Notes: generated from the sequence alone by a model not told the origin. DNA of 19,196 bases from an uncultured Clostridia bacterium (GCA_934249215.1 CAKQKN010000039.1:1-19196); one strand, 5' to 3'; positions 6,983-14,479 are shown, counted from the first letter of the stretch. A program made the numbers and translations.

Positions 6983-8812
6983 ATGGGCAGATTCGGATAT
7001 AAAGGGCGCGACTTTTTGCTTGACGGCGAAAAAATCGTCATCAGGTCGGGCGCTATTCATTATTTCAGAGTGCATCGCGATTATTGGCGCGATAGACTTC
7101 TCAAACTCAAAGAGTGCGGATTTAATACGGTCGAAACGTATATTGCATGGAATCGACTCGAGAAGAAACAAGGGCGGTTCGAAATCGACGAAGATAACGA
7201 TTTCGGAGCGTTTCTCGATACGGCAAAAGAACTCGGGCTTCTCGCTATCGTGCGGCCGGGACCGTATATTTGTGCGGAATGGAATGCGGGCGGGTTTCCC
7301 GCCTGGATTTTTGCCGATAAGAATATGCGGCTGCGTTGCAGCGACGAAAAATACGTCGGGTACGTCAAGAATTACCTTTCGAAAGTTTTCGAGGTGATTC
7401 GTCCGCGGCTTTTGGATAACGGCGGGAACGTCGTTGCCGTACAGGTCGAGAACGAATACGGAAGCTATGGGAGCGATAAAGGGTATATGCGCGAACTTTT
7501 CGAGTTTTGCGCCGCCGAGCTGCCCGGGTGTCTGCTGTTCGTTTCGGACGGGCCGGAAAAAAATATGGTTGACGGCGGGGGTACGCCCGGGGCGTTGCAT
7601 TTTCTTAATTTCGGGAGCCGCGTGGAGCAGAATATGGCGTTTCTTGCCGAGGAGTGCAAGGATTCGCCCCTTTTTTGTTCGGAATTCTGGTGCGGGTGGT
7701 TCAATATGTGGTACGGCGAGCCGCATACGAGAGAGTCAGCAGACGTGTGTATGGAAGTCGCCGATTTTCTCAAAAACGAGTACTCGTTCATTTTCTATAT
7801 GTTCTGCGGCGGAACGAACTTCGGGTTCGACAACGGCGCGGAACTGTTCGACGGAAAGTACGAGGCGGTCACGACTTCGTACGATTATTTCGCACCGCTA
7901 AACGAAGCCGGCGATCGCACGCCGACGTATTACGCGCTCAAAAAACTTTTTTCGGAGCATGGGATAAGCGTGCCCGAGGCGACGGCGACGGAAACCGTCA
8001 AAAAGGCATACGGCGCGATCGAGTTTTTTGAGTTTGCCGAATTGTTCGATAATCTCGACGAGATCGGGGAAGCGACCGAAAGTCCGATGCCCCTTTCTTT
8101 CGAGGAAGTTGGCGGGGCGGACGGGTATATGGTCTATTCGTCGGTGATTCCGCAAGGATTTCACGATCGGTCGCTCGAAATCAAAGGGCTTAAGGACCGC
8201 GCGGCGATTTTCGTCGACGGCAAAAAAGCGGGCGTTTACGAGCGCGGAAGAGATTTCGATCTCGTTACCGTCGATACGGTAAGCGGCGCGAAACGGCTGG
8301 ATATTCTCGTCGAGAATATGGGAAGAATAAATTTCGGGCCCGATATTTTCGAGCAGAAAGGAATCGAGGCAGTGAGATTTTTTCCGCGGAATATTATGGA
8401 GTGGAAAAACGTGCTTCTCGATATGACCGATCTTAATAAACTTAAATGGAAGAAGGTTGCGGACGCGGCTGATTATGTGGGCGGCTCGGAAACTGCGGGT
8501 GCGGTTAAAGGCGCGGACGGAGCGGTTAAAGGCGCGGGTGCGAAATTGTCCGATAAGCCGTGCTTTTATAAAGGTGGATTTTTCGTTGGCGAAGTCGGCG
8601 ATACGTTCGTCGAGCCCGTCGGATTCAAAAAGGGGTTCGTCGTCGTGAACGGTTTCAACGTGGGGCGATATTATCGCGATGCGGGACCGCAGAAACGGTT
8701 GTACGTTCCCGCGCCCGTTCTTAAAAAGGGGTATAACGAAATCGTTATTTTTGATTCGGACGGGGCGGACTTTTTGGGAGCGGAAACGTTCGAAGAACCG
8801 CTCGTCGAATGA
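6983..8812 (+). CDS. GH35 beta-galactosidase, cytoplasmic
   Basis: The 609-residue protein is a clear GH35 enzyme that hydrolyses terminal beta-galactosides. The catalytic barrel shows RPGPYICAEWNAGGFPAW (91-108), VQVENEYGSYG with acid/base Glu158, and CSEFWCGWF with nucleophile Glu234. Both residues are assigned by comparison with the human GLB1 family. A C-terminal galactose-binding-like domain ends with GFVVVNGFNVGRYY and YVPAPVLKKGYNEIVIF (about 553-596). There is no signal peptide, so it should act on imported galactosides. A short repetitive insert (about 501-521, GAVKGADGAVKGAGA) comes from a 21-base duplication and sits just before the C-terminal domain. The ATG at 6983 has no Shine-Dalgarno site and follows a terminator-like hairpin by 23 bases. 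The propeller gene lies 86 bases downstream, probably in the same operon. Confidence 0.95.
   Translation: MGRFGYKGRDFLLDGEKIVIRSGAIHYFRVHRDYWRDRLLKLKECGFNTVETYIAWNRLEKKQGRFEIDEDNDFGAFLDTAKELGLLAIVRPGPYICAEWNAGGFPAWIFADKNMRLRCSDEKYVGYVKNYLSKVFEVIRPRLLDNGGNVVAVQVENEYGSYGSDKGYMRELFEFCAAELPGCLLFVSDGPEKNMVDGGGTPGALHFLNFGSRVEQNMAFLAEECKDSPLFCSEFWCGWFNMWYGEPHTRESADVCMEVADFLKNEYSFIFYMFCGGTNFGFDNGAELFDGKYEAVTTSYDYFAPLNEAGDRTPTYYALKKLFSEHGISVPEATATETVKKAYGAIEFFEFAELFDNLDEIGEATESPMPLSFEEVGGADGYMVYSSVIPQGFHDRSLEIKGLKDRAAIFVDGKKAGVYERGRDFDLVTVDTVSGAKRLDILVENMGRINFGPDIFEQKGIEAVRFFPRNIMEWKNVLLDMTDLNKLKWKKVADAADYVGGSETAGAVKGADGAVKGAGAKLSDKPCFYKGGFFVGEVGDTFVEPVGFKKGFVVVNGFNVGRYYRDAGPQKRLYVPAPVLKKGYNEIVIFDSDGADFLGAETFEEPLVE
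8501..8542 (+). repeat. 21-base tandem duplication inside the GH35 gene
   Basis: GCGGTTAAAGGCGCGG occurs at 8501-8516 and again at 8522-8537, a 21-base period that keeps the frame and encodes GAVKGAD/GAVKGAG. It falls in a linker, so it probably does not disturb the active site. Confidence 0.8.
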
Positions 8813-8887
8813 TTTTCGGCGCCGATTAAGCGGTGTTTGCGGCGCGAAGGGGCGAGGCGGAGGCTTACGCTCGTTTCTTTGATTTTT

Positions 8888-8898
8888 AAGGAGCAAAG
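8888..8898 (+). promoter_or_regulatory. Ribosome binding site of the propeller gene
   Basis: AAGGAG at 8888-8893 lies five bases before the ATG at 8899. It fixes the start and contrasts with the GH35 gene upstream, which has no such site. Confidence 0.8.
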
Positions 8899-9960
8899 AT
8901 GAAAGACGTGATTTTTTCCGGGCGTTGGGGGAATCTCCATTGCCAGGGAATGACGATGGACAAGGAAAAGAAATTTATATATTATTCGTTCACGACGAAA
9001 CTCGTTAAAACGGACGTGGACGGTAACGTCATCGGGAGCGTCGATAATATCGTCGGACATCTCGGGTGCATCGATTTTAACGACGAGGACGGTAAGGTTT
9101 ACGCGTCGCTCGAATATAAGAACGACTCGATCGGGCGGGATATTCTCGACGTGTTGGGACAAGGCGACAGAGTGATCAAAGACGCGTTTTATATCGCGAT
9201 TTTCGACGGCGACAAGATCGACCGCTTGGATATGGACGCCGAAAAAGACGGCGTTATGCGCACGGTATTCCTTAAAACGGTGCTGGACGATTATTCGGGT
9301 GCGGTTATTGCGCCCGACGGGGAAAAAGTCGAGCATGTGCATGGTTGTTCGGGAATCGACGGGCTTGCTATCGGGCGCGATTTCGGCGGCAACGGAAATT
9401 TTCTTAACGTTTGCTACGGCGTTTACAGCGACCTTTCGCGCGAGGATAACGACTATCAGGTCATTCTTCAGTACGATATCGCGGAGTGGTGGGAAAACGC
9501 GCTTCCGCTCAGACAGAAGGATATGCATGCGAAGGGACCGGACGAGCCGAGAAATAAGTTTTTCGTTTATACGGGGAACACCTGTTACGGCATACAGAAT
9601 CTCGAGTACGACGCGTTCAGCGGCGATTATTTCGCTTTCGTCTATCGCGGGGAAAAACCGAATTTTATGAATTACGACTTTTTCAGGATCGACGGGAGCG
9701 TGCCTGCGAAAAAGCAGAAACTTCTCGGGCAGAACGTTACGGGTTCCGTGCTTACGCTAAAAAAAGTCGGCGAGGAATCTAACGGGATTTCGGGCGGGTT
9801 CTTTCCGTTCGGAAGCATGGGGGTGCATTCGCTCGGAAACGGTACTTTTTATTTCGTAGAGCCCGATTTTTCCGACCCGCATCACTTGTTCGTTAACTCT
9901 GTGAGATATACGCTTTCCGAAAAGGACGGAAAGACCGAGTTCGTGCGGTTCGACAAGTGA
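8899..9960 (+). CDS. Putative beta-propeller protein of unknown function
   Basis: I do not recognise a named family for this 353-residue protein. Its sequence is rich in short beta-strand repeats with Asp/Gly turns (GMTMDKEKKFIYYSF, KTDVDGNVIGSV, IDFNDEDGKVYASLEY, NLEYDAFSGDYFAFVY), as in beta-propellers. Polar blocks with histidines (VEHVHGCSGIDG at 144-155; FGSMGVHSLGNG at 304-315; DPHHLF) could form a binding or active site on one face. There is no signal peptide or membrane segment, so it is probably cytoplasmic. It follows the GH35 gene by 86 bases, has its own strong ribosome binding site, and is closed by a strong terminator, so the two genes probably form one operon. A sugar lyase, isomerase, phosphodiesterase or sugar-binding role is possible; none is shown. 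Confidence 0.8.
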   Translation: MKDVIFSGRWGNLHCQGMTMDKEKKFIYYSFTTKLVKTDVDGNVIGSVDNIVGHLGCIDFNDEDGKVYASLEYKNDSIGRDILDVLGQGDRVIKDAFYIAIFDGDKIDRLDMDAEKDGVMRTVFLKTVLDDYSGAVIAPDGEKVEHVHGCSGIDGLAIGRDFGGNGNFLNVCYGVYSDLSREDNDYQVILQYDIAEWWENALPLRQKDMHAKGPDEPRNKFFVYTGNTCYGIQNLEYDAFSGDYFAFVYRGEKPNFMNYDFFRIDGSVPAKKQKLLGQNVTGSVLTLKKVGEESNGISGGFFPFGSMGVHSLGNGTFYFVEPDFSDPHHLFVNSVRYTLSEKDGKTEFVRFDK

Positions 9961-9980
9961 TTGATTTTCTTGGATATTTT

Positions 9981-10011
9981 AAAAGCTGTCGCGTTTGGCG
10001 GCAGCTTTTTT
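9981..10011 (+). terminator. Intrinsic terminator after the GH35-propeller operon
   Basis: AAAAGCTGTCGC (9981-9992) pairs with GCGGCAGCTTTT (9998-10009), with one G-T pair, around loop GTTTG, and a T-run reaches 10011. It begins 21 bases after the stop codon at 9960. Confidence 0.9.
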
Positions 10012-10076
10012 ATATCGAAAAAATCTGTGTATAGGTCGATTATTCGGGGCTTTTTGGAGAAGTTAGATTGTTTTGA

Positions 10077-10141
10077 GAGTGCGGCGCAGGGCGCCTAGAT
10101 CCCTCGACAGTTCGTCAGGTGAGCAAGGCTCGGGATGACGG
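10077..10141 (+). repeat. Family A repeat (A5)
   Basis: GAGTGCGGCGCAGGGCGCC...GATCCCTCGACAG...GGCTCGGGATGACGG, with the AGTTAGATTG-like lead-in just upstream. It is a diverged member of the family seen at 3901. Confidence 0.65.
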
Positions 10142-10149
10142 GAGAGAAT

Positions 10150-10214
10150 GAGTGCGGGACTGTCGCCCCCGGATCCCTCGGAAGTTCGTCAAGCGGGCGA
10201 GGCTCGGGATGACG
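10150..10214 (+). repeat. Family A repeat (A6)
   Basis: GAGTGCGGGACTGTCGCCC...GATCCCTCGGAAG...GGCTCGGGATGACG. It lies eight bases after the previous copy, a tandem arrangement like the pair at 3901-4041. Confidence 0.65.
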
Positions 10215-10328
10215 AAAAAATAACAAGTGCAGTTTGTAAGATTCTTTTCTGAAATTGCCGATAACGGGCTTATAGACGGCTTTATTGTGCGCGATGAGCG
10301 GTCGGAATGAAGCAAAAACGCGGCACGT

Positions 10329-11099
10329 TTATTCTTTGAGTGCGGCTTTGGCACGGTAATAGGTCTGGATTCCGCCGAACCCCGCGTCGTAAATAAGGTC
10401 GATTATCTTTGCATCGGGGTGAAGTTTGCGCTTTTCCTCGAGATACGAAAGGCGCAAAAGGTTTATATGGTCGTTGATTCGTATTCCGAAATATGAGTGG
10501 AACACGCGGGACAAATGCTCGGACGAATAGCCGATTGCGGATGCGATCGAGCCGAGGGTGAGCCGTTCTCTGTAATGAGCGAGAACATAGGTCAAAAGTT
10601 CGCGGATGAGCGTGTTTTCGCCGCTGTCTTTGCCCTTTCCGAAAGTGAAAGACGTTTTTATATATGCCAAAAACAGACCTATAGCGGCATTTAGTACTTC
10701 TTTCGGTGCGTTCGGATCGGCGAGATAGTCGTGCGCGATCGTCGACAGTTTTCGGCAAAGTTCGAGATCCGTTACGACGGCTTCGACGGGCGATTGCTTG
10801 TCGAAACCTGCAAGATGAGAATCAAAAAAAGCGGGAGGTATGATTACGACGGTGTTCTTTTCGTCTGTGCCGGGAAAGTCTTGCGTGAGATATGCGTGCG
10901 TGTCGTAAGGGGCGAAAAATGCGACGCTTCCGCTTTCCATGACATATTTTTTACCGTTTGACGAAACGATGCATTTGCCCTCGCGAAGTATAAAAACTTC
11001 GAGGCTCATGTGAAAATGCGGGGGGTATATTACCGATTTCGGCTCGAATACGGAAATGCTTCCAGTTTCGCGCACTCGTTCGTAGTATGCTCGCTTCAT
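10329..11099 (-). CDS. AraC-family transcriptional regulator
   Basis: This 256-residue protein has a cupin-like sensor domain with PPHFHMSLEVFIL (26-38; His28, His30, Glu34) and AFFAPYDTHAY. From about 160 it carries a two-helix-turn-helix AraC DNA-binding domain: LTLGSIASAIGYSSEHLSRVF is the first motif and IIDLIYDAGFGGIQTYYRA the second. The protein ends soon after the second motif, slightly short for the family. It probably senses a sugar and activates the divergent GH3 gene. That is an inference from the shared 203-base intergenic region, which holds a promoter and two palindromes. AAAGGA upstream on the minus strand is a possible but distant ribosome binding site. Confidence 0.92.
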   Translation of the reverse strand: MKRAYYERVRETGSISVFEPKSVIYPPHFHMSLEVFILREGKCIVSSNGKKYVMESGSVAFFAPYDTHAYLTQDFPGTDEKNTVVIIPPAFFDSHLAGFDKQSPVEAVVTDLELCRKLSTIAHDYLADPNAPKEVLNAAIGLFLAYIKTSFTFGKGKDSGENTLIRELLTYVLAHYRERLTLGSIASAIGYSSEHLSRVFHSYFGIRINDHINLLRLSYLEEKRKLHPDAKIIDLIYDAGFGGIQTYYRAKAALKE

Positions 11100-11146
11100 T
11101 GCTTTCAGCGTCCTTTAAGTTGTATTTCGATTTTTGAGTTTCTTTG

Positions 11147-11161
11147 ATTTTATCATAAAAT
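11147..11161. promoter_or_regulatory. Perfect 15-base palindrome, candidate operator
   Basis: ATTTTAT-C-ATAAAAT is a perfect inverted repeat between the divergent AraC and GH3 genes. On the minus strand it overlaps a TATGAT that could serve as the regulator's own -10 box, which would fit autoregulation. Being A/T only apart from the centre, it could arise by chance. Confidence 0.35.
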
Positions 11162-11185
11162 GAGAAAAAAATAAAGAAAAATGAG

Positions 11186-11214
11186 TTGAATTCAAGAATT
11201 ATGACTGCTATACT
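11186..11214 (+). promoter_or_regulatory. Promoter of the GH3 gene
   Basis: TTGAAT (11186-11191) and TATACT (11209-11214) are separated by 17 bases, with an extended -10 (TGC directly before TATACT). The -35 box lies within the palindrome TTGAATTCAA (11186-11195), a possible operator. The start of transcription would be near 11221, leaving a leader of about 80 bases. Confidence 0.65.
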
Positions 11215-11238
11215 TTTGGCATAAACAACGATAGGTCA

Positions 11239-11298
11239 CGTCGGTGGTCGGATTTTGCTCTGTTAGGCAGAAACGGGTTGCCGACGAAAGACAAGGAG
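11239..11298 (+). promoter_or_regulatory. GH3 leader with possible stem and ribosome binding site
   Basis: CGTCGG (11239-11244) can pair with CCGACG (11281-11286), enclosing 36 bases. AAGGAG follows at 11293-11298, four bases before the ATG. The stem is short, so a regulatory role is only possible. The ribosome binding site is clear. Confidence 0.4.
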
Positions 11299-11302
11299 AA
11301 AA

Positions 11303-13354
11303 ATGAAAATCGATATTTCAACGTTGACTCTCGAAGAAAAACTCAGATTGCTTACGGGGAAAGACGCATGGCACACGTATGATGCGAATGGGAAAATTCC
11401 GAGCGTTTTCGTGTCGGACGGGCCGCATGGACTTCGCAAAGTTGCCGACAACGGCGAAACGGTGAAGGCGACGGCTATGCCGAATTTGTCGACCGTTGCG
11501 AACGGTTGGAGCAGAGAAGCCGCCTACCTCGACGGGCGGACGATCGCCGACGAGTGCATTAAAAATGACGTAGACGTCATTCTCGCGCCCGGGGTGAATA
11601 TCAAGCGCACGCCCCTTTGCGGACGCAATTTCGAATATCTGTCCGAAGATCCGTTCCTTGCGGGGACGCTCGCGAAAGAATATATCGCGGGGGTGCAGAG
11701 TAAGGGCGTCGGGACTTCGCTCAAACATTTCTGTGCGAACAACTGCGAAGAGGACAGACTTTCAAAGACGAGCGAGATCGACGAAAGGACTCTCAAAGAG
11801 ATTTATCTTACCGCGTTCGAGATCGCGCTTTCTTCGAAGCCGTGGACGGTAATGTGCGCCTATAACCTCATTAACGGCGTTTACGCGTCCGAAAACAAGT
11901 ACCTTTTAAAGGATATTTTGCGCGACGAATTCGGGTTTGACGGCGTTGTCGTTTCCGACTGGGGCGCGGTGCAGAGCGGGTTCAGACGAATGAGAGCGGG
12001 GCTCGATCTCGAGATGCCGTTCAGAGATCATTCGTATGACGATCTTAAAAAGGCGTATGATAAAGGGCTTATCGACGACGAGATGATAAACACGAGCGTC
12101 GAACATATTTTAAAGCTTGTCGAAAAGGCGAAAAACGCAAAGAAAAAGGTAGAATTTACCGACGAAGAACGGCACGAAAACGCCGTGAAGATCGCGGAAG
12201 AGGGTATCGTTCTTCTTAAAAACGACGACGGTATTCTGCCGCTTAATCCCGAAACGCTTAACGGCAGCGCGGGATTAAGCGGAAACGTCGCGGTTGAACG
12301 GCTCGAACAGATAACGACTGCGGGCGGCGTGCTGATTATCGGGGATAAGAGCGTCAATCCGCCACTTGGCGGCGGCGGTTCGGCTTACGTCGAAACCGCG
12401 TTTAAACAGCGCGATCTTAAATCTCTTCTTAAAGATAAAATGTCCGAACTTCAAGTCGAATATTGCGACAGATCGGTTATGAGCCCTTATGCGTCGAAGG
12501 AAACTTACGTTCGCGCGAAAAAGGCCTCGGCTGTTATCGTGTGCGTCGGGAACGACAGATCGGTGGAAACGGAGGGGCGCGACCGCGCTTCGATTAAACT
12601 CCACGCGGATGAGGAAAAGGCGATCAACCGTCTTGCCGCAATCAACGAAAACGTTATCGTGGTCGTTTATGCGGGAAGCGCGATCGATGTGAGCGGTTGG
12701 ATCGATTCGGCAAAAGCCGTCGTTTGGGCGGGATTCTCCGGCGAAGGCGTGAACGAAGCGCTTGCGGATATTCTTACCGGCAAGGTCTGTCCGAGCGGTA
12801 AGCTTGCGGAAACGCTGCCGACATCCCTCGAAGATACTTATTGCGGAAGTTCGCTCGGATCGCCGTTCGTCGAGCGGTACGACGACGGAATTTTCGTCGG
12901 GTACAGATATTACGACGCGGCGGACAAGGAGGTCGCGTTCCCGTTCGGTTTCGGACTTTCTTACGCCGAATTCGAATATTCCGATCTTGCGATAGAGAAG
13001 AAAGGCGAGCTCGATTACGCCGTTTCGTTCAACGTGAAGAACGTTTCGGGCGTTGACGGAAAAGAAGTTTCGCAAGTTTACGTGAAAGACGTTTTCGCGA
13101 CCGTTGCGCGCCCCGAAAAAGAACTCAAAGGGTTTTCCAAAGATCTCGTGAAAAGCGGCGAAACCGTCCGCGTTACCGTTCCGCTTAACGCGCGTTCGTT
13201 CGCGTATTATAACACGGCGATGAAAAAATGGATGGTCGAAAACGGCGAATTTGAAATTCTCGTTTGTTCGTCGTCGCGCGAAGTGCGCCTTAAGGCAAGC
13301 ATTTTCATCTACCTGCCCGAAGAAACGCAGCAGTCGGTTTATTATTTAGATTGA
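11303..13354 (+). CDS. GH3 beta-glucosidase-type glycoside hydrolase
   Basis: The 683-residue enzyme shows the full GH3 layout: the (beta/alpha)8 domain with GPHGLR (40-45), DVILAPGVNIKRTPLCGRNFE (91-111), SLKHFCANN (139-147) and VVSDWGAV with nucleophile Asp219; then an alpha/beta domain with VETEGRDR (acid/base candidate Glu421 or Glu423) and CPSGKLAETLP; then a fibronectin-III-like domain (about 560-665). It probably removes beta-glucosyl or related residues from imported oligosaccharides, since no signal peptide is present. About 20 residues (317-340, rich in G, S, A, N) appear inserted before the VLIIGD strand relative to family members I recall. It is divergent from the AraC gene, with its own promoter and terminator. 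Exact sugar specificity cannot be read. Confidence 0.95.
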   Translation: MKIDISTLTLEEKLRLLTGKDAWHTYDANGKIPSVFVSDGPHGLRKVADNGETVKATAMPNLSTVANGWSREAAYLDGRTIADECIKNDVDVILAPGVNIKRTPLCGRNFEYLSEDPFLAGTLAKEYIAGVQSKGVGTSLKHFCANNCEEDRLSKTSEIDERTLKEIYLTAFEIALSSKPWTVMCAYNLINGVYASENKYLLKDILRDEFGFDGVVVSDWGAVQSGFRRMRAGLDLEMPFRDHSYDDLKKAYDKGLIDDEMINTSVEHILKLVEKAKNAKKKVEFTDEERHENAVKIAEEGIVLLKNDDGILPLNPETLNGSAGLSGNVAVERLEQITTAGGVLIIGDKSVNPPLGGGGSAYVETAFKQRDLKSLLKDKMSELQVEYCDRSVMSPYASKETYVRAKKASAVIVCVGNDRSVETEGRDRASIKLHADEEKAINRLAAINENVIVVVYAGSAIDVSGWIDSAKAVVWAGFSGEGVNEALADILTGKVCPSGKLAETLPTSLEDTYCGSSLGSPFVERYDDGIFVGYRYYDAADKEVAFPFGFGLSYAEFEYSDLAIEKKGELDYAVSFNVKNVSGVDGKEVSQVYVKDVFATVARPEKELKGFSKDLVKSGETVRVTVPLNARSFAYYNTAMKKWMVENGEFEILVCSSSREVRLKASIFIYLPEETQQSVYYLD

Positions 13355-13370
13355 TTGTTTCTTGAAAATA

Positions 13371-13412
13371 AAAGCCCCGAAGTCGGTTCGTCTGAAACGG
13401 CTTCGGGGTTTT
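13371..13412. terminator. Bidirectional intrinsic terminator
   Basis: CCCCGAAGTCG (13375-13385) pairs with CGGCTTCGGGG (13398-13408), with one G-T pair, followed by TTTT. On the minus strand the AAAATAAAA before the stem supplies the T-run. It lies between the converging GH3 gene and the small minus-strand gene and can serve both. Confidence 0.85.
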
Positions 13413-13470
13413 CGTTATTGTTTGTTGCTTAATGCGACAACCGATTTATTTTGTGGCAGATATGTTTGTT

Positions 13471-13908
13471 TTAAAGATATTTTTTGAGATTTTCTTCGCA
13501 CTGCTCCTCGAACTCCTTGAGAATTTCGAGCTGATCGTAAACCGATTTGTCGAGCAGATGCCCATATTCCGATATGTCCTTTATGAGTTCGGTAACCCCC
13601 ATGATCGTGCCTTTGAGCGTCATTTCGGCAACGTGCGAATCGGAATCGTCCACCATTGCTTTCATCGAAATGGACGCGGAAACCATGGTTTTCTTGATCG
13701 TGCCGACGTCGGGAAGTTTTACGTTCAGATTGTGGGCGATTACCGATATGTCGGTTATTATCTTTTCGTAGCCCTCGCGCTCGTTCAAAAGTTCTTCTTT
13801 GAGTGCGCCTTGCGCGATCTTTATTACGTCGTCGAGAGATACGAGCGCCATCTGGACGTTCTGATATGCGTTTTTAAGTACCGTTTCGGTTATTTTTACG
13901 TTTTCCAT
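13471..13908 (-). CDS. Small all-helical protein of unknown function
   Basis: The 145-residue protein has no signal peptide or membrane segment and reads as four amphipathic helices (about 5-35, 38-65, 68-100, 105-145). A central block, DSDSHVAEMTLKGTIMGVTEL (88-108), resembles a conserved segment of unnamed clostridial proteins that I recall as ferritin-like in outline, but I cannot name the family. It lacks an evident pair of ExxH metal motifs, so iron binding is not supported. It shares a terminator with the GH3 gene and has about 208 bases of upstream space before thioredoxin's stop, so it is probably transcribed alone. The ribosome binding site is weak (GAG four bases before the ATG). 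Confidence 0.75.
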   Translation of the reverse strand: MENVKITETVLKNAYQNVQMALVSLDDVIKIAQGALKEELLNEREGYEKIITDISVIAHNLNVKLPDVGTIKKTMVSASISMKAMVDDSDSHVAEMTLKGTIMGVTELIKDISEYGHLLDKSVYDQLEILKEFEEQCEENLKKYL

Positions 13909-14116
13909 AGCACTCGGTATTATTGCCGCGTTTACGGAATTTTATACCGGGCGCGCGGAAAAAACGCGAAAAACCGTCGAAACGGAAAAACGACGAAAGC
14001 GGAATGACGGAAGCGGAACGACGAAAATAAAGCGCAAAATCTTCATATCGAAAAAATTGCGCTCGAAGTTGTTTTTGAATTAAGCCCGAGGTTGCGCCCG
14101 GGTTGTGCTCGGAAAG

Positions 14117-14422
14117 TTAACCTTTTACGAGGGTGAGGATTTCCTCTTTGTCGGAAAGTCCGACGGTCTTGCCGACGAGTTCGCCGTTTTTGAAAACGAG
14201 AAGGGTGGGGATCGCCGCGATCGAGTATTCGCGGGCTATGTCGGGATTCTCGTCCACGTTCACTTTCCCGACCTTGAAGTCGGTTGCCGTTTCGGCGATT
14301 TCGTCAACGATCGGCGAAAGCATTCTGCACGGACCGCACCAGGGTGCCCAAAAATCGACGAGAGTTTTTTGCTCGCTTGCTATTTCTTCCTTGAAATTTT
14401 CGGTCGTAAGTTCTTTTACCAT
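14117..14422 (-). CDS. trxA: Thioredoxin
   Basis: The 101-residue protein has the full thioredoxin core: VDFWAPWCGPCRM with redox cysteines 29 and 32, KVNVDENPDIA, and the cis-proline segment AAIPTLLVFKNG. It reduces disulfides in cytoplasmic proteins using electrons from thioredoxin reductase, which is not in the window. The ATG at 14422 is chosen over an upstream start at 14518 because the family begins here. AAGGAG precedes it, but with a long 12-base gap. An upstream TATAAT (14434-14429, minus strand) overlaps this leader, so initiation signals are crowded. The gene is separated from rpsT by that gene's terminator. Confidence 0.95.
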   Translation of the reverse strand: MVKELTTENFKEEIASEQKTLVDFWAPWCGPCRMLSPIVDEIAETATDFKVGKVNVDENPDIAREYSIAAIPTLLVFKNGELVGKTVGLSDKEEILTLVKG

Positions 14423-14441
14423 AATAATATTATACTCCTTT

Positions 14442-14479
14442 TGTGAAAATGAATACGTTTTGTGAAAACGAATGCGCTT
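14442..14479. repeat. 19-base tandem repeat upstream of trxA
   Basis: TGTGAAAATGAATACGTTT (14442-14460) and TGTGAAAACGAATGCGCTT (14461-14479) are direct copies differing at four positions. They lie just upstream of the trxA start on its coding side, where regulator or polymerase contacts would be expected. Confidence 0.6.

Larger units (their letters stand above)
10027..10279. repeat. Repeat block: two family A copies bracketed by inverted family C copies
   Basis: GTGTATAGGTCGATTATTCGG (10027-10047) and CGATAACGGGCTTATAGACGG (10259-10279) are related in opposite orientation. Between them lie two family A copies, at 10077-10141 and 10150-10214, both on the plus strand and ending in CTCGGGATGACG. 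No gene lies here. The layout resembles a small element with imperfect inverted ends, but it could also be chance accumulation of repeats. The remainder of the gene-free stretch (10280-10328) shows nothing recognisable. Confidence 0.5.

Noticed and set aside
4279..8896. Minus-strand open frames opposite the deacetylase-like, GH109-like and GH35 genes (330-390 residues)
   Set aside because: Same codon-use effect; the sense strand encodes well-conserved enzymes.
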